From Primulina eburnea (Eukaryota; Streptophyta; Magnoliopsida; Lamiales; Gesneriaceae), in the NCBI RefSeq assembly GCF_022965805.1, contig NC_133105.1:4836001-4900000 (forward strand): DNA of 64,000 nucleotides, in the 5' to 3' direction. A program made the position numbers and the translations under genes. Positions 30,978 to 44,787 of this stretch are shown here, in pieces (the first letter of the stretch is position 1; the number at the start of each line of letters is the position of its first letter). Under the pieces are notes generated by a model. It saw nothing but the letters and a program-made list of their open reading frames with translations. It did not search any database and was not told the DNA's origin.

Positions 30978-33900
30978 TCAGAACGAGCGGTTAGATTTAG
31001 GTGATGCTGACTTGGATTTAGCAAAATCCACCAGGTCCTTGAAAAGTGCGTCGTTGGATTTTTCTTGATTGGTGTGTACAGGTGAGTTAATGGAGAGATT
31101 ATGCGTCTGCCCCACTAAGCTATCATAAGAAGAACCAGATCCACCACTGCTCGAAACAGAGCGGCCACCACCATGAGCTTGGTGTTGATCGAAAAATTGT
31201 TGCCTCTGGTTATACCTAGAAGGTGGAGGTGGTAGGTTGCCTGAAGATGGAACATCCCAAGGAGCAGGTGGCAAATGATCAGCAGATTTGCTCGATGGAG
31301 CAATTTCATCATCTGTCGGTTTTGGAGCAAACATCGATGCTGTGGGATTCACGAAATCGTCGGGAGGTGAGGACGATTGCTTCTGACTTTCATGCGGTAT
31401 CGAGCCTCGGTTGTTTGATTGAGTAGGGATAGGAGAGGAAGAAGATCCAGTTGTTTTTGAGGAATTTTGTGTCTCGTAAACATCTCCACTGAGATAGTCG
31501 ACCATGCCAGAATCTGCACTGGTTGGTTTTCTCGAGGACCGTGGAGGCGGGAGAATGGGGATGATCTGCACAGGCTCTTTGGCAAGTGCTGACTTTCGTC
31601 CTAACCCTTGAGATGTATCCCTTGATGATCTACAATTATGTAAAATACTTTAATAAGCTTGCTAAACACAGCATTCCAACAAAAATAAAGAATGGCAATG
31701 AAAATGAACCAGAAAATTATTCTCATTGTCTACCATCAAAATGAACTGAATCAACAGTTCCTTCCAGCTACGCTAGTTTTAAGATCTCGTAGAGGAGTCC
31801 AAGATACTTTTTTGACAAGCAGAATCACACTCCAATCATTTCCGTTAAATATTAGAATAGAACAACAGAGGACAAAACAATATAGCTATATCAAGGGGGT
31901 ACCTATGCGCTAACTGAGCAAAATCATCTTCAGCTTCATCATCCTCGTGATTCACATTCATAAGAGGTGCAACAGGAGGCTCTCTATTTGCCACTGAAAC
32001 AGCATGTTTTCCATTGGTAATATCATCGTATCGGCTAAGAGCTCGCTGCAAATTATCATATAAGGCCAACCCTCTGCACAGATTATCCTCATCTCTGCAA
32101 AAAGCAGTGGCAAATATTAACCTATAGACTTACAATGGAAAGACTTGAAAAGAAAGTAAAATATAAGCTTACGTGGTATTATTCACAAGAACCATGACTC
32201 GGTTTTGGTAAGTACGGCACTGCTCAACCAAATCAACAATAACCTCATCCTCGATACCCTATAATAAGACCCAAAAAAACAATTCAAGTACAAGTGATTC
32301 ACAATTTTCAACATTCCTTTAAGGCTTTCATAAGGAATACTAAGAATTTATTATGTTTAGAGGAACATCAGGCGGCATCTACCTTAACAAACAGATCAGG
32401 AATCAAATAATAAACCAGACATTCCCAAAAATACTGCTACGCTATGTCCTTGATATAATTTGACAGGTCACAAAACAATAAAGCACTGAAAGATAACTTT
32501 TCAGTTTTCTACCGCAGTAATAGCACAGAGGTTTCAAATTTGAACCCCATTAAGTCATTGTAAGTAACATAGAATTACACAGATCAAGAATTTATACAGG
32601 GGTGGAGCAGGAACAATGGATCGGTGGTTAAAACATTTAAAGATTTTATTTTGAGCAAAGAATAGATGGTATTAGGCCCGCTTTGCTTGTAGGATAAGAT
32701 GATGAACAGATATGGATATATAACATGAGCCACACAAAACTTGATAGATATAAGAAGGTTATGTTGTGTTTGTTATATAATATTTGGTGTGTGAGTTGAT
32801 CGTTGGTTGAACATTTCGTACTTATCTTATCAATAATACCAAATAGTACCTTATACCGAATCTTGTACAAATGCTTTGAATGAAAAATTTAAATTTTTTT
32901 TATCTCAATATTCATAAATTTAAGCATCCATGTAATTTAATATTTTTAGCTAGATAATTATAAGATAAAATAAGTTTTTTATCAAAATTTGACTTATGAT
33001 TAGGATTAGAATACATTTAATAAGAAAAATTAACCTAAATTATTATTAAAATTATATATGCAAAATTAATGCATATATAAATTGTATTGCTAATGAGGGG
33101 GAACATTAATATTTTTCTACCAAATGCATAATATCTATTTAAAATTGAGGAGACCCCATCTCCCCGTGCAAAGAAACACAGAGAGATATTGAAGGATTGT
33201 CACCATTAGTAATTTACTTGTAAAAGAGCAACATGCGACAACAAATAAAATAAGTAAAAAAGCACGATTATAAAGAAGCAGATGAAATAAAACAAGAAGT
33301 TCAACCTGAGGATTTTTTGGATCCAGGGCAACTAGCATTTCCAATAAAACATCTGCAAGTCCCTCAGCACTCAGAATTTCGGGCAAGCTGTTTTTCAAAA
33401 GAAATATATGAAATTCAAGAGGTACAATTCCTGTGGCCAAAAGAAATTCAGGGTATAAAATGGAAAAGGAAGAACAGGATGCCCTAAAATGTTATTTTCA
33501 AATCGGGTAAGTTAGATCATCTCCTCTCAATCAAACTTGCTATATTTGTTCAAGATTTGCCAATTTTAAGCATGCAACAAATGTTCCAACAGAAGTAAAT
33601 GCAGGAAAAAATATAAATATAATAGACATAGTGAAAAGATCAACTAAATTAAAGAAAAATGACGTGCCATTAACAGTATGCTAAGCTATAGAGGATGGAG
33701 TGAAAATCGTGTTTATAGAATATATAGACTCCAAGAATGTGTTCCTTTTATCTAGATTATAGAGCTTAAACGACTAAAACTGCAAAGTCCACTCTGCATA
33801 CAAAATGAGCAAACAGTGATACTGCCATTCATGGGAGGAGGCAGCTAGAAAAAAGCGAAAGGGGAAAGGGGTAGACCTCTGTCAATTGTGTTGTACCTTG

Positions 33901-36193
33901 TGCTGGGTTGATATTTAAAATAATTAAAATTGAAACCCGGTTGATATTTTGACGGTAAAACGGAAAATATAATATTTGGGCCCCACCAAATCCCAAAAAA
34001 CAAATAGTTTAGGTCACTGTTTTAAAAATGATTCAAAATTGAACCCCTCCCAAAAAATAATACACCACGGGGTCCCTACCTCCACAGTCCTATTGCCATC
34101 CAGAATAATGATTTTAGTAGAAGGATACAACAAATAAATCAAAACATACCTGAGTACAGAAGCATCAGACTCAAACGAGGCTTGAACAACAGCTTCTTCA
34201 TAGACAGTAGGGTGAACTACTGGATGGGTTTGTGGTGGAGTGAACAATGGCACACTATTTTCCCCTCGAGGTGGAAATTCAACTCCAGCAGACTGAGAAT
34301 TTCAATATGCCAGTGACCCGATTAGTTATGACCAGAACAATTCCAAGTGCAAAACCTTCCATCTGGCCTCCCCAACTTACCAGAAAGAGAAAAATAAACA
34401 CCACTCTAACTAGAAGATTTTACCCAAAAGTTTTCCAGCTCATTTCTTTATTCTTATCTTATCCAACTTAGCTAAAAAACCAAAAAGCCTGGTCAAGGAA
34501 TAGTCATCAATCTAACTGTTTAACTGCGCAGTCTACCCAAGATTTCATGATTACGCATTTGTGCTATTGATAATAGAATGAATTTGAGCTCAGTCAACAT
34601 TCAAAGGCTGGGATTGATGGCCAAATTAAAGAATACCTAGCCAACAAAAGCTTTAACATAAAAGGAGATGTGAAGCAAACAAAATCAGATAATCAGCTCA
34701 AAGCTTAACTAAGAGCTTGTTCGTAGATCTTAGTATCTTACTTTACTCATCAAAGAAAAGAGGAAAACAAAATCAAATCACCTTCAGTTCATTGTAAGCA
34801 GCATAATACTGGGGAAACCTTCCCCTGGATCCCCCTAAAGCTTCCTGCCAAGTATCTATCAACACTAAAATCTTCTCCCTCACATTTAAATCAGGCTGCA
34901 ATACGCATGAGAGGCAGATGAATAGATATGCAGAGATTCAAATAACTGATAAAGAAAGAGAAACATGAGAGAGAGAAATATCACCTTCTTCTTTACAATT
35001 TTGACCATCTCATGCAAAATATCCCGTTCAGCTATCTGCTGAAACACGTTCTCCCCACAATTTTTGCTAAGCGTCTCTAGCACCTAGTCATAAATTTAAG
35101 CAAATGAACAGTTTTTACCATCATAAATAGCCCAACTATATTCAACGCTACAGAAACACTTGCAAAACATATGCAAGTAAGATAATAATAGATACGGGGC
35201 ATATTTAGAACATCACGCAAATAGTCTATCATTAAATGCTAAGATTATTATTCCAGTAATTATAAGTTTCTTCTCCATTACAATTGAAACTGGAGAGGCT
35301 GGCTTTGCAGTTTAAAATTCTGCAGTCTTATCCAGAGATTTAATGCCTTGATAACAGGGAAGGTTTATGGACTTCATGGAAAGCAGGAACAAGAAGAATT
35401 CAGAGGTAACTCCAAGGTCCTGACTCTGTGCGCTATTTTTCTATTATTCTGAAGCAGATATTGGATCTAATTTTTCTAAATTTCGATTATGTTGAATAAA
35501 AAGCACGATGCTAAATGTTGTTTGTACCAGCACGCAGATCCAACAATCACATGAAGTAGATAGCAAAGTTTTAGATAACATAGTTATAGTCTTTGATCTA
35601 CCAGAAAAAAACAAAAAAAAAACTGAAACAATTAGGAATTCAACAAACAATCGGAAGGCATGCTGTATGGCTGATGTGATTTTTTGTAATACGGCAGGTC
35701 GCATATATGTTAATTACAAATGCAAGTTGCAAGTTAGCAGAAGTGGTAACAGATTTGTCAAGCTGGTCAAGTTAAAATATTCAAAGGATTGTGTGTGGAC
35801 ATTACAGAACAAAGAAGATAGCAGAATAATTACTTACAAAGAGCGCAAGGAGCTGTATTTTAGGGCTTTTGTTCCCTAGCCTTTTCTTTAGTATCTTCAG
35901 TGCATCCTTCGCTTGACTGCGATTAGATTATGAAAAGTGAGATTATTACGCTGTACACAATAAGTAGCAATAACACATAAAAGTGGAAAAACCAGGAAAA
36001 AAGGACAGAAAAAGAATCAAGTATTAGAAGAGAAAGCAGATATAAAAACACAAACACAAGCACTTGGAAAGTGAAAGAAAACACACCTGGGATCCATATT
36101 TATCATGTCACACAGCTCTATGTTAATTGCCCAGTCTGGACCAATCAGCATATCACTGGTGGCCCTCTCAGCAATAGACGCCGCATTAGCCAT
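30978..36193 (-). CDS. TOL: TOM1-like protein (VHS-GAT), ESCRT-0-like ubiquitin adaptor
   Basis: Nine coding exons on the minus strand: 36087-36193, 35838-35916, 34985-35083, 34782-34895, 34150-34292, 33306-33387, 32173-32258, 31903-32094, 30978-31629, joined in frame to 517 aa. The VHS domain spans about residues 5-140 ([70 protein letters not shown]). The GAT domain spans about 180-270 ([52 protein letters not shown]). The C-terminal ~220 residues are disordered and rich in Ser/Pro/Gln. TOL proteins bind ubiquitinated plasma-membrane cargo and pass it to ESCRT for vacuolar degradation. Intron count and order fit the family. An upstream non-coding exon with a 5'-UTR intron is likely (cDNA-like sequence near 36900-36960). 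Confidence 0.92.
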
Positions 36194-36957
36194 ACTTGCC
36201 TATTTTGAACAATCAATTCACTTTCCTAAGAGAAACAAGTCAAAACAAATCATCAATGTAAAAACAATCACGATGAACATCAGGTTTGCACTTGTCTGCA
36301 CATAATGAAGCTAATTCAGTCCGGTGAAGAGGATATGACCCGACCCACCTCCTTACAGTAACACGAGACAATATCGACCAACACAGATACACAATTGCGC
36401 GATTTATTCAAAGAATATACTTCAGATAATTGGAAAATTGAAAACACAAAGTCAACTAAGACAAAAATATAAACAAGACCATTTTTGCGCGTTCAGCTGT
36501 ATCGTGACTAACTTCACATTACGAGGTGCAAAAAAAGTACACCGTAGTAAATAAATACTCAAAGAGAAACATCCCAAGTTATAAACTAACCAGAAGCGAA
36601 AAACTCTAAATCCACAAGTAATTGAGTAAATTAGGGGGAAAAAACAAGATCAATAAATGTTATAAAAGTTCGCACACGTGAGTAACTGAAAGGATAAATC
36701 AAGTAATCAGAACAACATCCAACAAAAAAGGGGCAACCAGAATCCAACACCATCCGCCAGTGCATAGTTAAAACAAAATCAGCCGAAAAAAGACCAAAAG
36801 ATCGAGCCTTCTCTGGAAACACAAAAACCCGATAGGAAATACAACCACAAAGATCGATAATCGTGAGAATCAAACCAAAATAGAATGAAAATGAACATAC
36901 AATCAGGATCTTGAGAAGATTAACCCTCAGAAACCCTCGAGTCTTGTTTGAGTCCAC

Positions 36958-36995
<38 letters not shown>

Positions 36996-38387
36996 GAATC
37001 TGAATTCTATATTGCTCGTATAACCAAATTTGTAGCGAGAGATTATGAGGAAGAATTTAAAAGATTTCTTGATAAAAAAATACTTTGTGAAATTTTTGGT
37101 TCGAGGATGATGTCAACTTTCCAACCTTCAACGCTTTTTATATGAAATTTGATCTAGGCTGCGTTCGGTACGTTGTGAAAGTGGCCCTGTATGAGCTATC
37201 CTTCCAGAATGAATTCAAATTATTCAATAACTTAATACTTTTCATTTAAATACCCTTCTAGAATGAATTCAAATTATTCAATAACATGATACTTTTCATT
37301 CCATTTAAATGTGATGCACAAGGAAAGGAAAATGTTTTCTGATCCCGAGGTGAGGTCGTTTTAGTACAAAAAGTCTAGGTCTATGGAGATTAGCCACGTA
37401 CGAGACTGACTCAAACAATGTAAAAATAAAAGATTCGATTTGTCTTTTTAATCAAATATATCACACTAAAAACAATGGTGTGTCAATTTAGGAGTAAGGA
37501 ATGATGTGACCTATTTTGGTTTTGAACTATTTGCATTTTTGTAATAGCGACTCTTTGATCATCTATATTAAGCACACAAAAAGAGTGATTTCTGAAAGAT
37601 TATTAAAGTTCTCGAAGTAGGCTATCTAGCTAAGCACAGTGGTTATCGACCTCATTGGAGGGACAAGACGAAGTACGAGAAGATCTCGTAGGTTGATTGA
37701 CTTATTTGAATTAGGGAGCTCAATTTCTGATCAAGGGCGATGATCGTTAGGTTTTCTTTCATTTGGTATCATTTATTCTCTATAAATAAAAAGTATTTTC
37801 TTGTATTCACTTTGATTTTCAGTATATTTATTGTCGGATGAGATCATACGATATGTCGGAGCATATTTCTGATTCATATTTAACGTAGTCAATCTCGACT
37901 TATCTGAACTCTCAAGTCGAGCGATCACATGATCATATATAACACATTCAAGACAACAACCATCAGAAAAAGTAAACTCGTGAATATCATTTTCTTTTAT
38001 AAATCTCCCACATAAAAAAATAATTTTCCAATGAGAAATAAATGCAATATTTATTAGTTTAGATTCCAGATTCAAGAATCAAAGATAACATTAGTTCAAG
38101 CTACTCGGACATGGTAGCCTGATGGATCTGGATCCGAATCCGGAATGAGTAAAGATCTGATAGAATCCGAATCGAAATATAACATCAAGATTTCTACCCT
38201 CGTAATCGGGTCGTAACTCCAACTCTGAATTATCGGTTGGGCCTTGGATTTGGACTTCTTGTTCAATCAGGAAACCTCAAGTCGCTCATATTCCACGCGC
38301 CGCTTCCAACCAACAGTCCCTGATTCTACCCCCTGATTCTACCCCTGAACTACGAAACAGAGTGTCAAGCATACCCACGGTGCGAAG
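36194..38387. other. Divergent promoter region of the TOL and RIO1 genes
   Basis: It holds a probable TOL 5'-UTR intron, a (GA)n tract at about 36960-36992 (common in plant 5' leaders), and a tandem duplication of about 55 bp at about 37207-37315 (tagaatgaattcaaattatt.. twice). A TATA-containing, LTR-like stretch lies at about 37780-37930. No separate gene seen. Confidence 0.5.
36957..36992. repeat. (GA)n microsatellite near the TOL transcription start
   Basis: About 16 AG units. On the minus strand this is a CT-rich leader element just upstream of the presumed first exon. Confidence 0.8.
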
Positions 38388-41300
38388 ATGCCGACTATAT
38401 TAGTGCAGAAGGAAGATGAAAACGAGCAAGTGAAGGAGGAGTACGAGGATGAAGAGGAGTTCTCGCTTTCATCGGATTCAGAAATTGGGGAGGCGTTGGA
38501 TTACTTGGATTCGATAGATGATGCAGAAGGTGGGACGCTAGACGGTTCGTTCACTTTGCTACATACAAGGCGGCCCAATGCTCATGGCGGGTTCCATTCC
38601 CGGCCTAACACCTCGTCGCTCCAGCCTGTATCCAATAAATCCCAGAAACTTTCGAGTCATATCAGGGCGTCACCTTTGGAGGTGCAAAAAATGATGTTTG
38701 CGGGTTTTGTCTGTTAGTTTTAAAGACTGGTTTTTTTCTGAAATTTAGGTGTTCGCTCCTTGGATTTCTGAATTTCTGGAATGTATTTTGTGGTTTCTTG
38801 GATAACGACCTATTAAGCTATTCTTGAGACATCAAGGGATTAGAATTTTGGTTTTTTTTTAAAAAAAAAATTGCAGTGGTATTCAGGGAGACCTGGTATG
38901 GGGCGAAGGGGCGATCGAACCCGATTTGAAATTATTTGCTTAGTTTTATATAAAATAGTTAGTTTCACCCCCAAATATTGGTCCACCGCCCCCCACACAA
39001 TTCTTAGGTCCTCCCTTTGTAGCAATTAAAAAAGATTTAGATTTTTAAGAAGCAAGGTGGTGTTCGAATTTTTTATCAACAATTTTGCATAGTTTAATCC
39101 AATGCGGAGTGTGAATGTGGTAGCTACGTAGGTGATTTTTTGAAATCCTTCTTGATGAGACATTGATCAGATATGTTGTGATTGGCAGTGTTTAACCTGT
39201 GTGGTATGTCGAATAGTTTTTTACATGCTATTTAAAATATGCAGGAGTGGGAAGGCAGGTTTAAAGTTGGCATGTCAAATTCTGTGACAACTGCAATTCG
39301 TGAAAGTGTTCGTGATATGGCCATTGGTAAGACTAAGACAACTGAGAAAGCTGACCGTGCCACTGTTGAACAGGTAATTTTTGCATTCTTGAATTTTCAT
39401 GGAAGCCCTACATCTTTCTTTGTTTCATTTGATCTGCGGGAAAACGATTCTTTGCTTGCCAACCTATGTATCTCTTCTTCTCCTGACATCATGATGTTTC
39501 TGCTGTTACATTCATCCATCAAATTGATGGTGCGGTAATTACAATTTTGACAAAAATAGTTCAATTTTTTTCATTACATTATTTGGCGCATTTCCTTGTT
39601 ACATGGTATGTGAGTGCATTGGCTTGCAGATGCAGGATACTCGCCGATCAGATTTTATACCTTTTCAGTTAATCATATGTCAGGACCAATTTTGAATGTG
39701 CTTATGGCAACTAGACTTAAATCTTCTCTCTATCCTTGTTATTAGGAAGAAGTTTTTGAATTGCATGATACTATGCTTTGGAGTGCTATCAGCCTGCAAT
39801 CCTACTATTTTGCTTAACAATCTCTCCTTGCTATCAGGCTATCGACCCAAGAACCCGTATGGTTTTATTCAAAATGCTGAACCGTGGTGTATTTCATGAT
39901 ATAAACGGCTGCATTTCAACTGGAAAAGAAGTATGTTTGTGATCTTATGTTTAAAATGTTTACATTTCCTCATTTTACTCCGTCTCTCCTCCCACTTTTC
40001 TGATTTTCTCCCAGTTGTGTGTTATCTGGGAAGTTCATACTTTCTCGATCTTTTTATTATCTGTTTCAGATACAACATTGTTAAATTCAGTCTGCTTTAT
40101 CTTTCTTTTAAACAGGCAAATGTCTATCATGCCACAAAATCTGATGGTCAAGAACTGGCGATCAAGGTTTACAAAACTTCAGTTCTCGTATTCAAGTATG
40201 GCCCGATAACCTATTCTTTGTCTCCACCATTCATATTGTGATGTATTTTACCGAGTTGTAGCTGATGAATCTAGTCAACTTAGAATATGATTATTTTGTG
40301 AAATTCTTGCATATATAAAAAATAAAATCTACTTATTTAGTCTTCTTGTCTCAAGGGATATGTTCTTATGCAAATATGTAGAATATTAGCTTAGCCTGAT
40401 ATAACAAAACATCTTGCCTTTTTTGTCCTTTATATTCGAAAATAAACCAACTTCATACAGTTAATATCCTGCTAGCCTTCCCAGTCAGTTGTCTTTCCCC
40501 TTTTTGTTTGAGGATTTAAGTGGTGGCTGTGTTTTATCGCTAATGTTCATTTTTCGAGTTTTGTGGTTCTAGAATTTGCTGGTGGCCATTTTGAATTATC
40601 ACTGAACCTATGCTGAAATGATCCATCTACATCTGCATTAACAAACAGGGATAGAGATCGATATGTACAGGGTGATTACAGGTTCAGATATGGATACTGC
40701 AAGCACAATCCTAGAAAAATGGTTAAAACATGGGCTGAGAAAGAAATGAGAAATCTTATGAGGTAAGCCATTTCGTTGTTAAATGAAACAGAGAACTTTA
40801 CATGGAATTCCTTTTTTCCATTCAAACAATTAATGAATCCTTTAAAACCTGTCGAGGTAAAAAGTGTTTCCTTATGACTTTCCAAATACTCGAGTTAGAG
40901 ATTGTAAACTGAAATCATTTGTTTAAATGATTAGAATAGGATTTTGCTCTCCAATGCATCCTTTAGCATTTGATTCCTATGTTTACCCTGTGTGTGTATT
41001 GATTCCTGTTCCATTTTCTATATGGTCGTGATAAATTGAAGGCTAAGGGCAGCAGGAATTAGGTGTCCAGCTCCACTTCTTCTGAGGCTTCATGTCCTGG
41101 TCATGGAATTCATAGGTACTATCAATCTATCATTGTGTTAACACTTTATATATTTTCTTGTAGCTTTGTTAATTTTTTTCTTCCAATTAAAATCAACTTT
41201 GTTGAATTTGGATACCCACAAATTGCAAATAAGCTGAAAATTTTTAAATTGTGATTTGTCTCAAAATATCAGCTAATGATCGACAAAACCTTTATTTCAT

Positions 41301-42838
41301 TCAGTGGTATACGTGATCTCTTTGAATGACAGGAACGGCAGGTTGGGCTGCACCTCGGCTCAAGGATGCTTCTTTATCTCTCGACAAGTTACGTGAAGGC
41401 TATATGGAGGTGTGGTTGGATGTCATTTTCAATATGTTTTTGGTTTGCACTTATGGTAGCTGTATCTTCAATTCTGGATAAAAATTATTTTTCGTTCCTC
41501 ATTGAGATAGTGTTATTTTCTGTAGTATCATACGGAAAAAAATATAACTATACATGGTAAGGAAAACGTAAATAAGATGGTGTGACTTTTGTTGTCCACA
41601 TGATCCTTGAGGGAGGGCATCCAATATTACAGTGCTGAAACTCCTCTTCAAACCGATGCCAGTTAGAATCCTTTCTTTATTATTTTCTGTTTTGTGTTGT
41701 GTTGCAGATGATCATGGTGATGCGAACATTGTATCAAAAGTGCAAGCTTGTGCATGGAGATCTTAGCGAGTATAACATACTCTATTTTGAGGTAAGCATT
41801 TATTTTCTGTTTTGAAAGAATTACATGCAGAACCTTGTATAATTAACTTCTTGTGTAATGCAGGGTCACTTGTACATAATTGATGTCTCTCAATCAGTTG
41901 ATCTTGACCATCCCCATGCCCTTGATTTCCTTCGAGAGGATTGTGTTCATGTTTCCGTAAGTATTTCTTCTACTACTTCCTTTCTTGTATCCTCTAGCAG
42001 AAAACTTACATTTGCCTTCTCATTTGGCGCAGGATTTCTTTAAGAAGAATGGGGTAGCTGTCATGACAATTCGGGAATTGTTTGATTTTATAGTGGATCC
42101 TACTATAGATGATGATTCCGTGGACAGTTATCTTGAAGAGGTACAAATTATTTCACATGCGCTCATTCCCGGAGTCATCATAAATTCTAATCGCATCTTT
42201 TAATGACTTGGGAAATATTCATTCTTTACATTTTCAAATCATTTGCAGGCGCAAGAAAAAATTTTAGTCAGAGGTGACAAAATCTCTGCCGAGGAAGAAA
42301 TTGCAGACTCCGTATTCGTGCAGGTTTGAAAGCTTTGAAATGGATCAATTTCTTCATGACTTATTTGAAACACGCTATTCAAAATCCCTCTTTTCCCTTT
42401 TAGTCATACATTCCAAAGACTTTGGATCACGTGAAGAATGCAGAGGAGGATGTTCAACAAATCATCAGTGGGAAAGACACAAGAAATATGTATTATCAGA
42501 CGATTACAGGTCTTAATAAAGCTCTTTCTCTCGCCAGTTCTTCCATATCAGAAAACGAGCAGCAAAATCCAAATGTGGAGGTTGTAAAGGAAAATCTTGC
42601 ATCGACCCCCTGCTCAACTGACTTGCTGGAGGCCGAATCAGAAACTGAATCAAGTGACTCAGAGGAGGGTTCTTCTTCAGGTAGTGATACAGAGGCAATG
42701 CCGTTAGACAGGAAAGCAGCTCGGAAAGAGAACAAGAAGAAAGTGAAAGAAGAGAAAAGGGAGGCAAGAAAGAATAAGATTCCAAAAGCGGTGAAGAAGA
42801 AGAAAAAGAAGTTGGCCAAAGCCAAGAAGAACAGGTAA
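38388..42838 (+). CDS. RIO1: RIO1 atypical serine protein kinase/ATPase
   Basis: Twelve exons: 38388-38681, 39245-39373, 39838-39930, 40116-40195, 40649-40762, 41042-41115, 41333-41409, 41708-41791, 41864-41956, 42033-42140, 42249-42323, 42404-42838; 551 aa in one frame. The N-terminus is acidic. The RIO core has the ATP loop STGKEANVYHA, the lysine strand [10 protein letters not shown], the RIO-specific block [20 protein letters not shown], the hinge VLVMEFIG, the catalytic loop [11 protein letters not shown] and the metal-binding IIDVSQSVD, all intact. The C-terminus is an acidic Ser stretch followed by a Lys-rich tail ([13 protein letters not shown]). RIO1 acts in the last cytoplasmic steps of 40S subunit maturation, including release of assembly factors and 20S to 18S rRNA cleavage. 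Length and tail fit plant RIO1. Confidence 0.95.
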
Positions 42839-44787
42839 TTAATTAGAACCTCATTTGCAAACAAGTGGCTAGCCTATTTAGCTCTTGAAAAAATTTTGCA
42901 TTGTAGTAGTTGGAATTAACATTGTTCGATTGTTACATTTATGTTTTATAAATATAAATTATAAATATGCATTAGTTTAATTATATTTATACGTATACAC
43001 ACACATATGTGACATGATTTTGACTCCCTTGAATCTTTGGATCATAGTCTGGGCCCCTTTATATAATCCCACACCAACCCCCTCCCCTCGGGCCACTGCA
43101 GAATTGAATATTGTATAACATGGACTACATTTGATGTATGAAATTCTAATGCACTTTACACCTGCTCCAAGCATACTCAATGATACTTTTAACGGACAGT
43201 ATATGTCTGGCATGAGATATAATGTGTTTCATTAAATTTTCACATTTCGAATACTTTGGTAGCCGCTTTGTTTAGGTTTATGCCTACCATTTTGGCACGC
43301 AGGTAAATTTTCTAACTTGAGTTTGATGGCTCCCTTGTGAGAAAAGTGGTCCAGGATTCATTAAATGTTTCTACTTCATAGGTTATGGTTCATATTTATC
43401 AGCCTAGCACCACACACTAGTGTGGCTTTATTGATTATTTGACCTCAAGAGTCCCAAATTGAAATAAATGAATCCTATGGTTACATGGTGGGCTGCTATA
43501 AGTCCAAACACGTCACGCATTGAGTTTGATATTATGGTATGCATTGACATTACTTCGTGCACATAATATACTGCATCTAACATATTGTAATATTAGATAA
43601 CCGGCATCGATCTCCTGGTGTCAATGATAAACAGTTCGATTTCCTCGATCAAGATTTTGTGATTCGAGTCTATCTAATTGTGTAATTGAAGTACAGAAGT
43701 TTAGATACCAGCGTCTCTTTGGTCGCGGTGATTATGAGCTATCTCGTTGCTCTTGAGCAAGATATGTATGGTTTGAATCTTGTGAAACCATGTATAAATG
43801 TAGGGAGAGCTTCTTCTTAATTTTTCAAATTTGTTTTGTAATATCAGGGGTTATTATTTTTTACATAAATATCTTACTTTTTAGATCTTTTTAGATCCAA
43901 GATGACCATCAATTCACATGATTTGTCATTTTTTGGGTATCAATCGACATCAAAGTATAAATTACAGATATGAATGATTTGAAGACAATTGCATATATAT
44001 TTAAAATTTATTTTAATATATGGTTGGGATGTCAAATTTTATTCTGGTGTATTTGCACAAAACATGAAATGTGAATGCACAAGTTAATTTATTATGTTGC
44101 ATGTGCTGCATCGCTCTGATGCCGGATGGCTCCAAATCAATGCTATCTTTGATATAAAGATATGGACGAATATTTGATATCATCGGCTTTTAATAGATGT
44201 AAGCAAATTGTCACCATTCACATTTGCACCATAAATGTCAATAATCGTCCTAGCATTCAAACAAATATCTTATATGAAGATAGTTGGCATTGAGGTCGAT
44301 CTTCAGAAGAGGTAAAAATGGAAAATAATATCTTTAAATTAGTAAAATAATCATTTTTTTTTTTCTTGAAACTTCAAGCGGGACAAATGGATGATGCATT
44401 TTTCAAACTTCAAATAAGTAAATGGCCTAAATTTATTGCGAACTATACAAGAAGAGCAATTAACCATAAATATTGAATTCCTAATCCCCCAAGCAAAGTC
44501 GGCTGTTTTCTTACATTGGGTCCCAAGGTTACGTTTTATATTGGCAATTTGTAGAACAATATCCAGCAGAATCTGCAGGCTGATCATATTCTTGCCAAAC
44601 AAATAAAATTTTCTTAAACTTGTCATCAAAGAATATACAAATGCTTCATTCAAATTATCCTTTTGAATATTTCTCTATATATTCAAAACCTTTGATTATT
44701 CAAAGCGCTTAATTCACTGAAAATAAAACTAGTATATCAATCAATATACATACCATTAAAGAAACATAAAGGGGTTATTCCTCCGAT
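42839..44787. other. Intergenic DNA, no gene seen
   Basis: Downstream regions of RIO1 (+) and of the unknown minus-strand gene. Small ORFs at 42977-43213 and 44351-44653 (minus) lack protein-like conservation signs; the second could be in the 3' UTR of the following gene. Confidence 0.5.
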
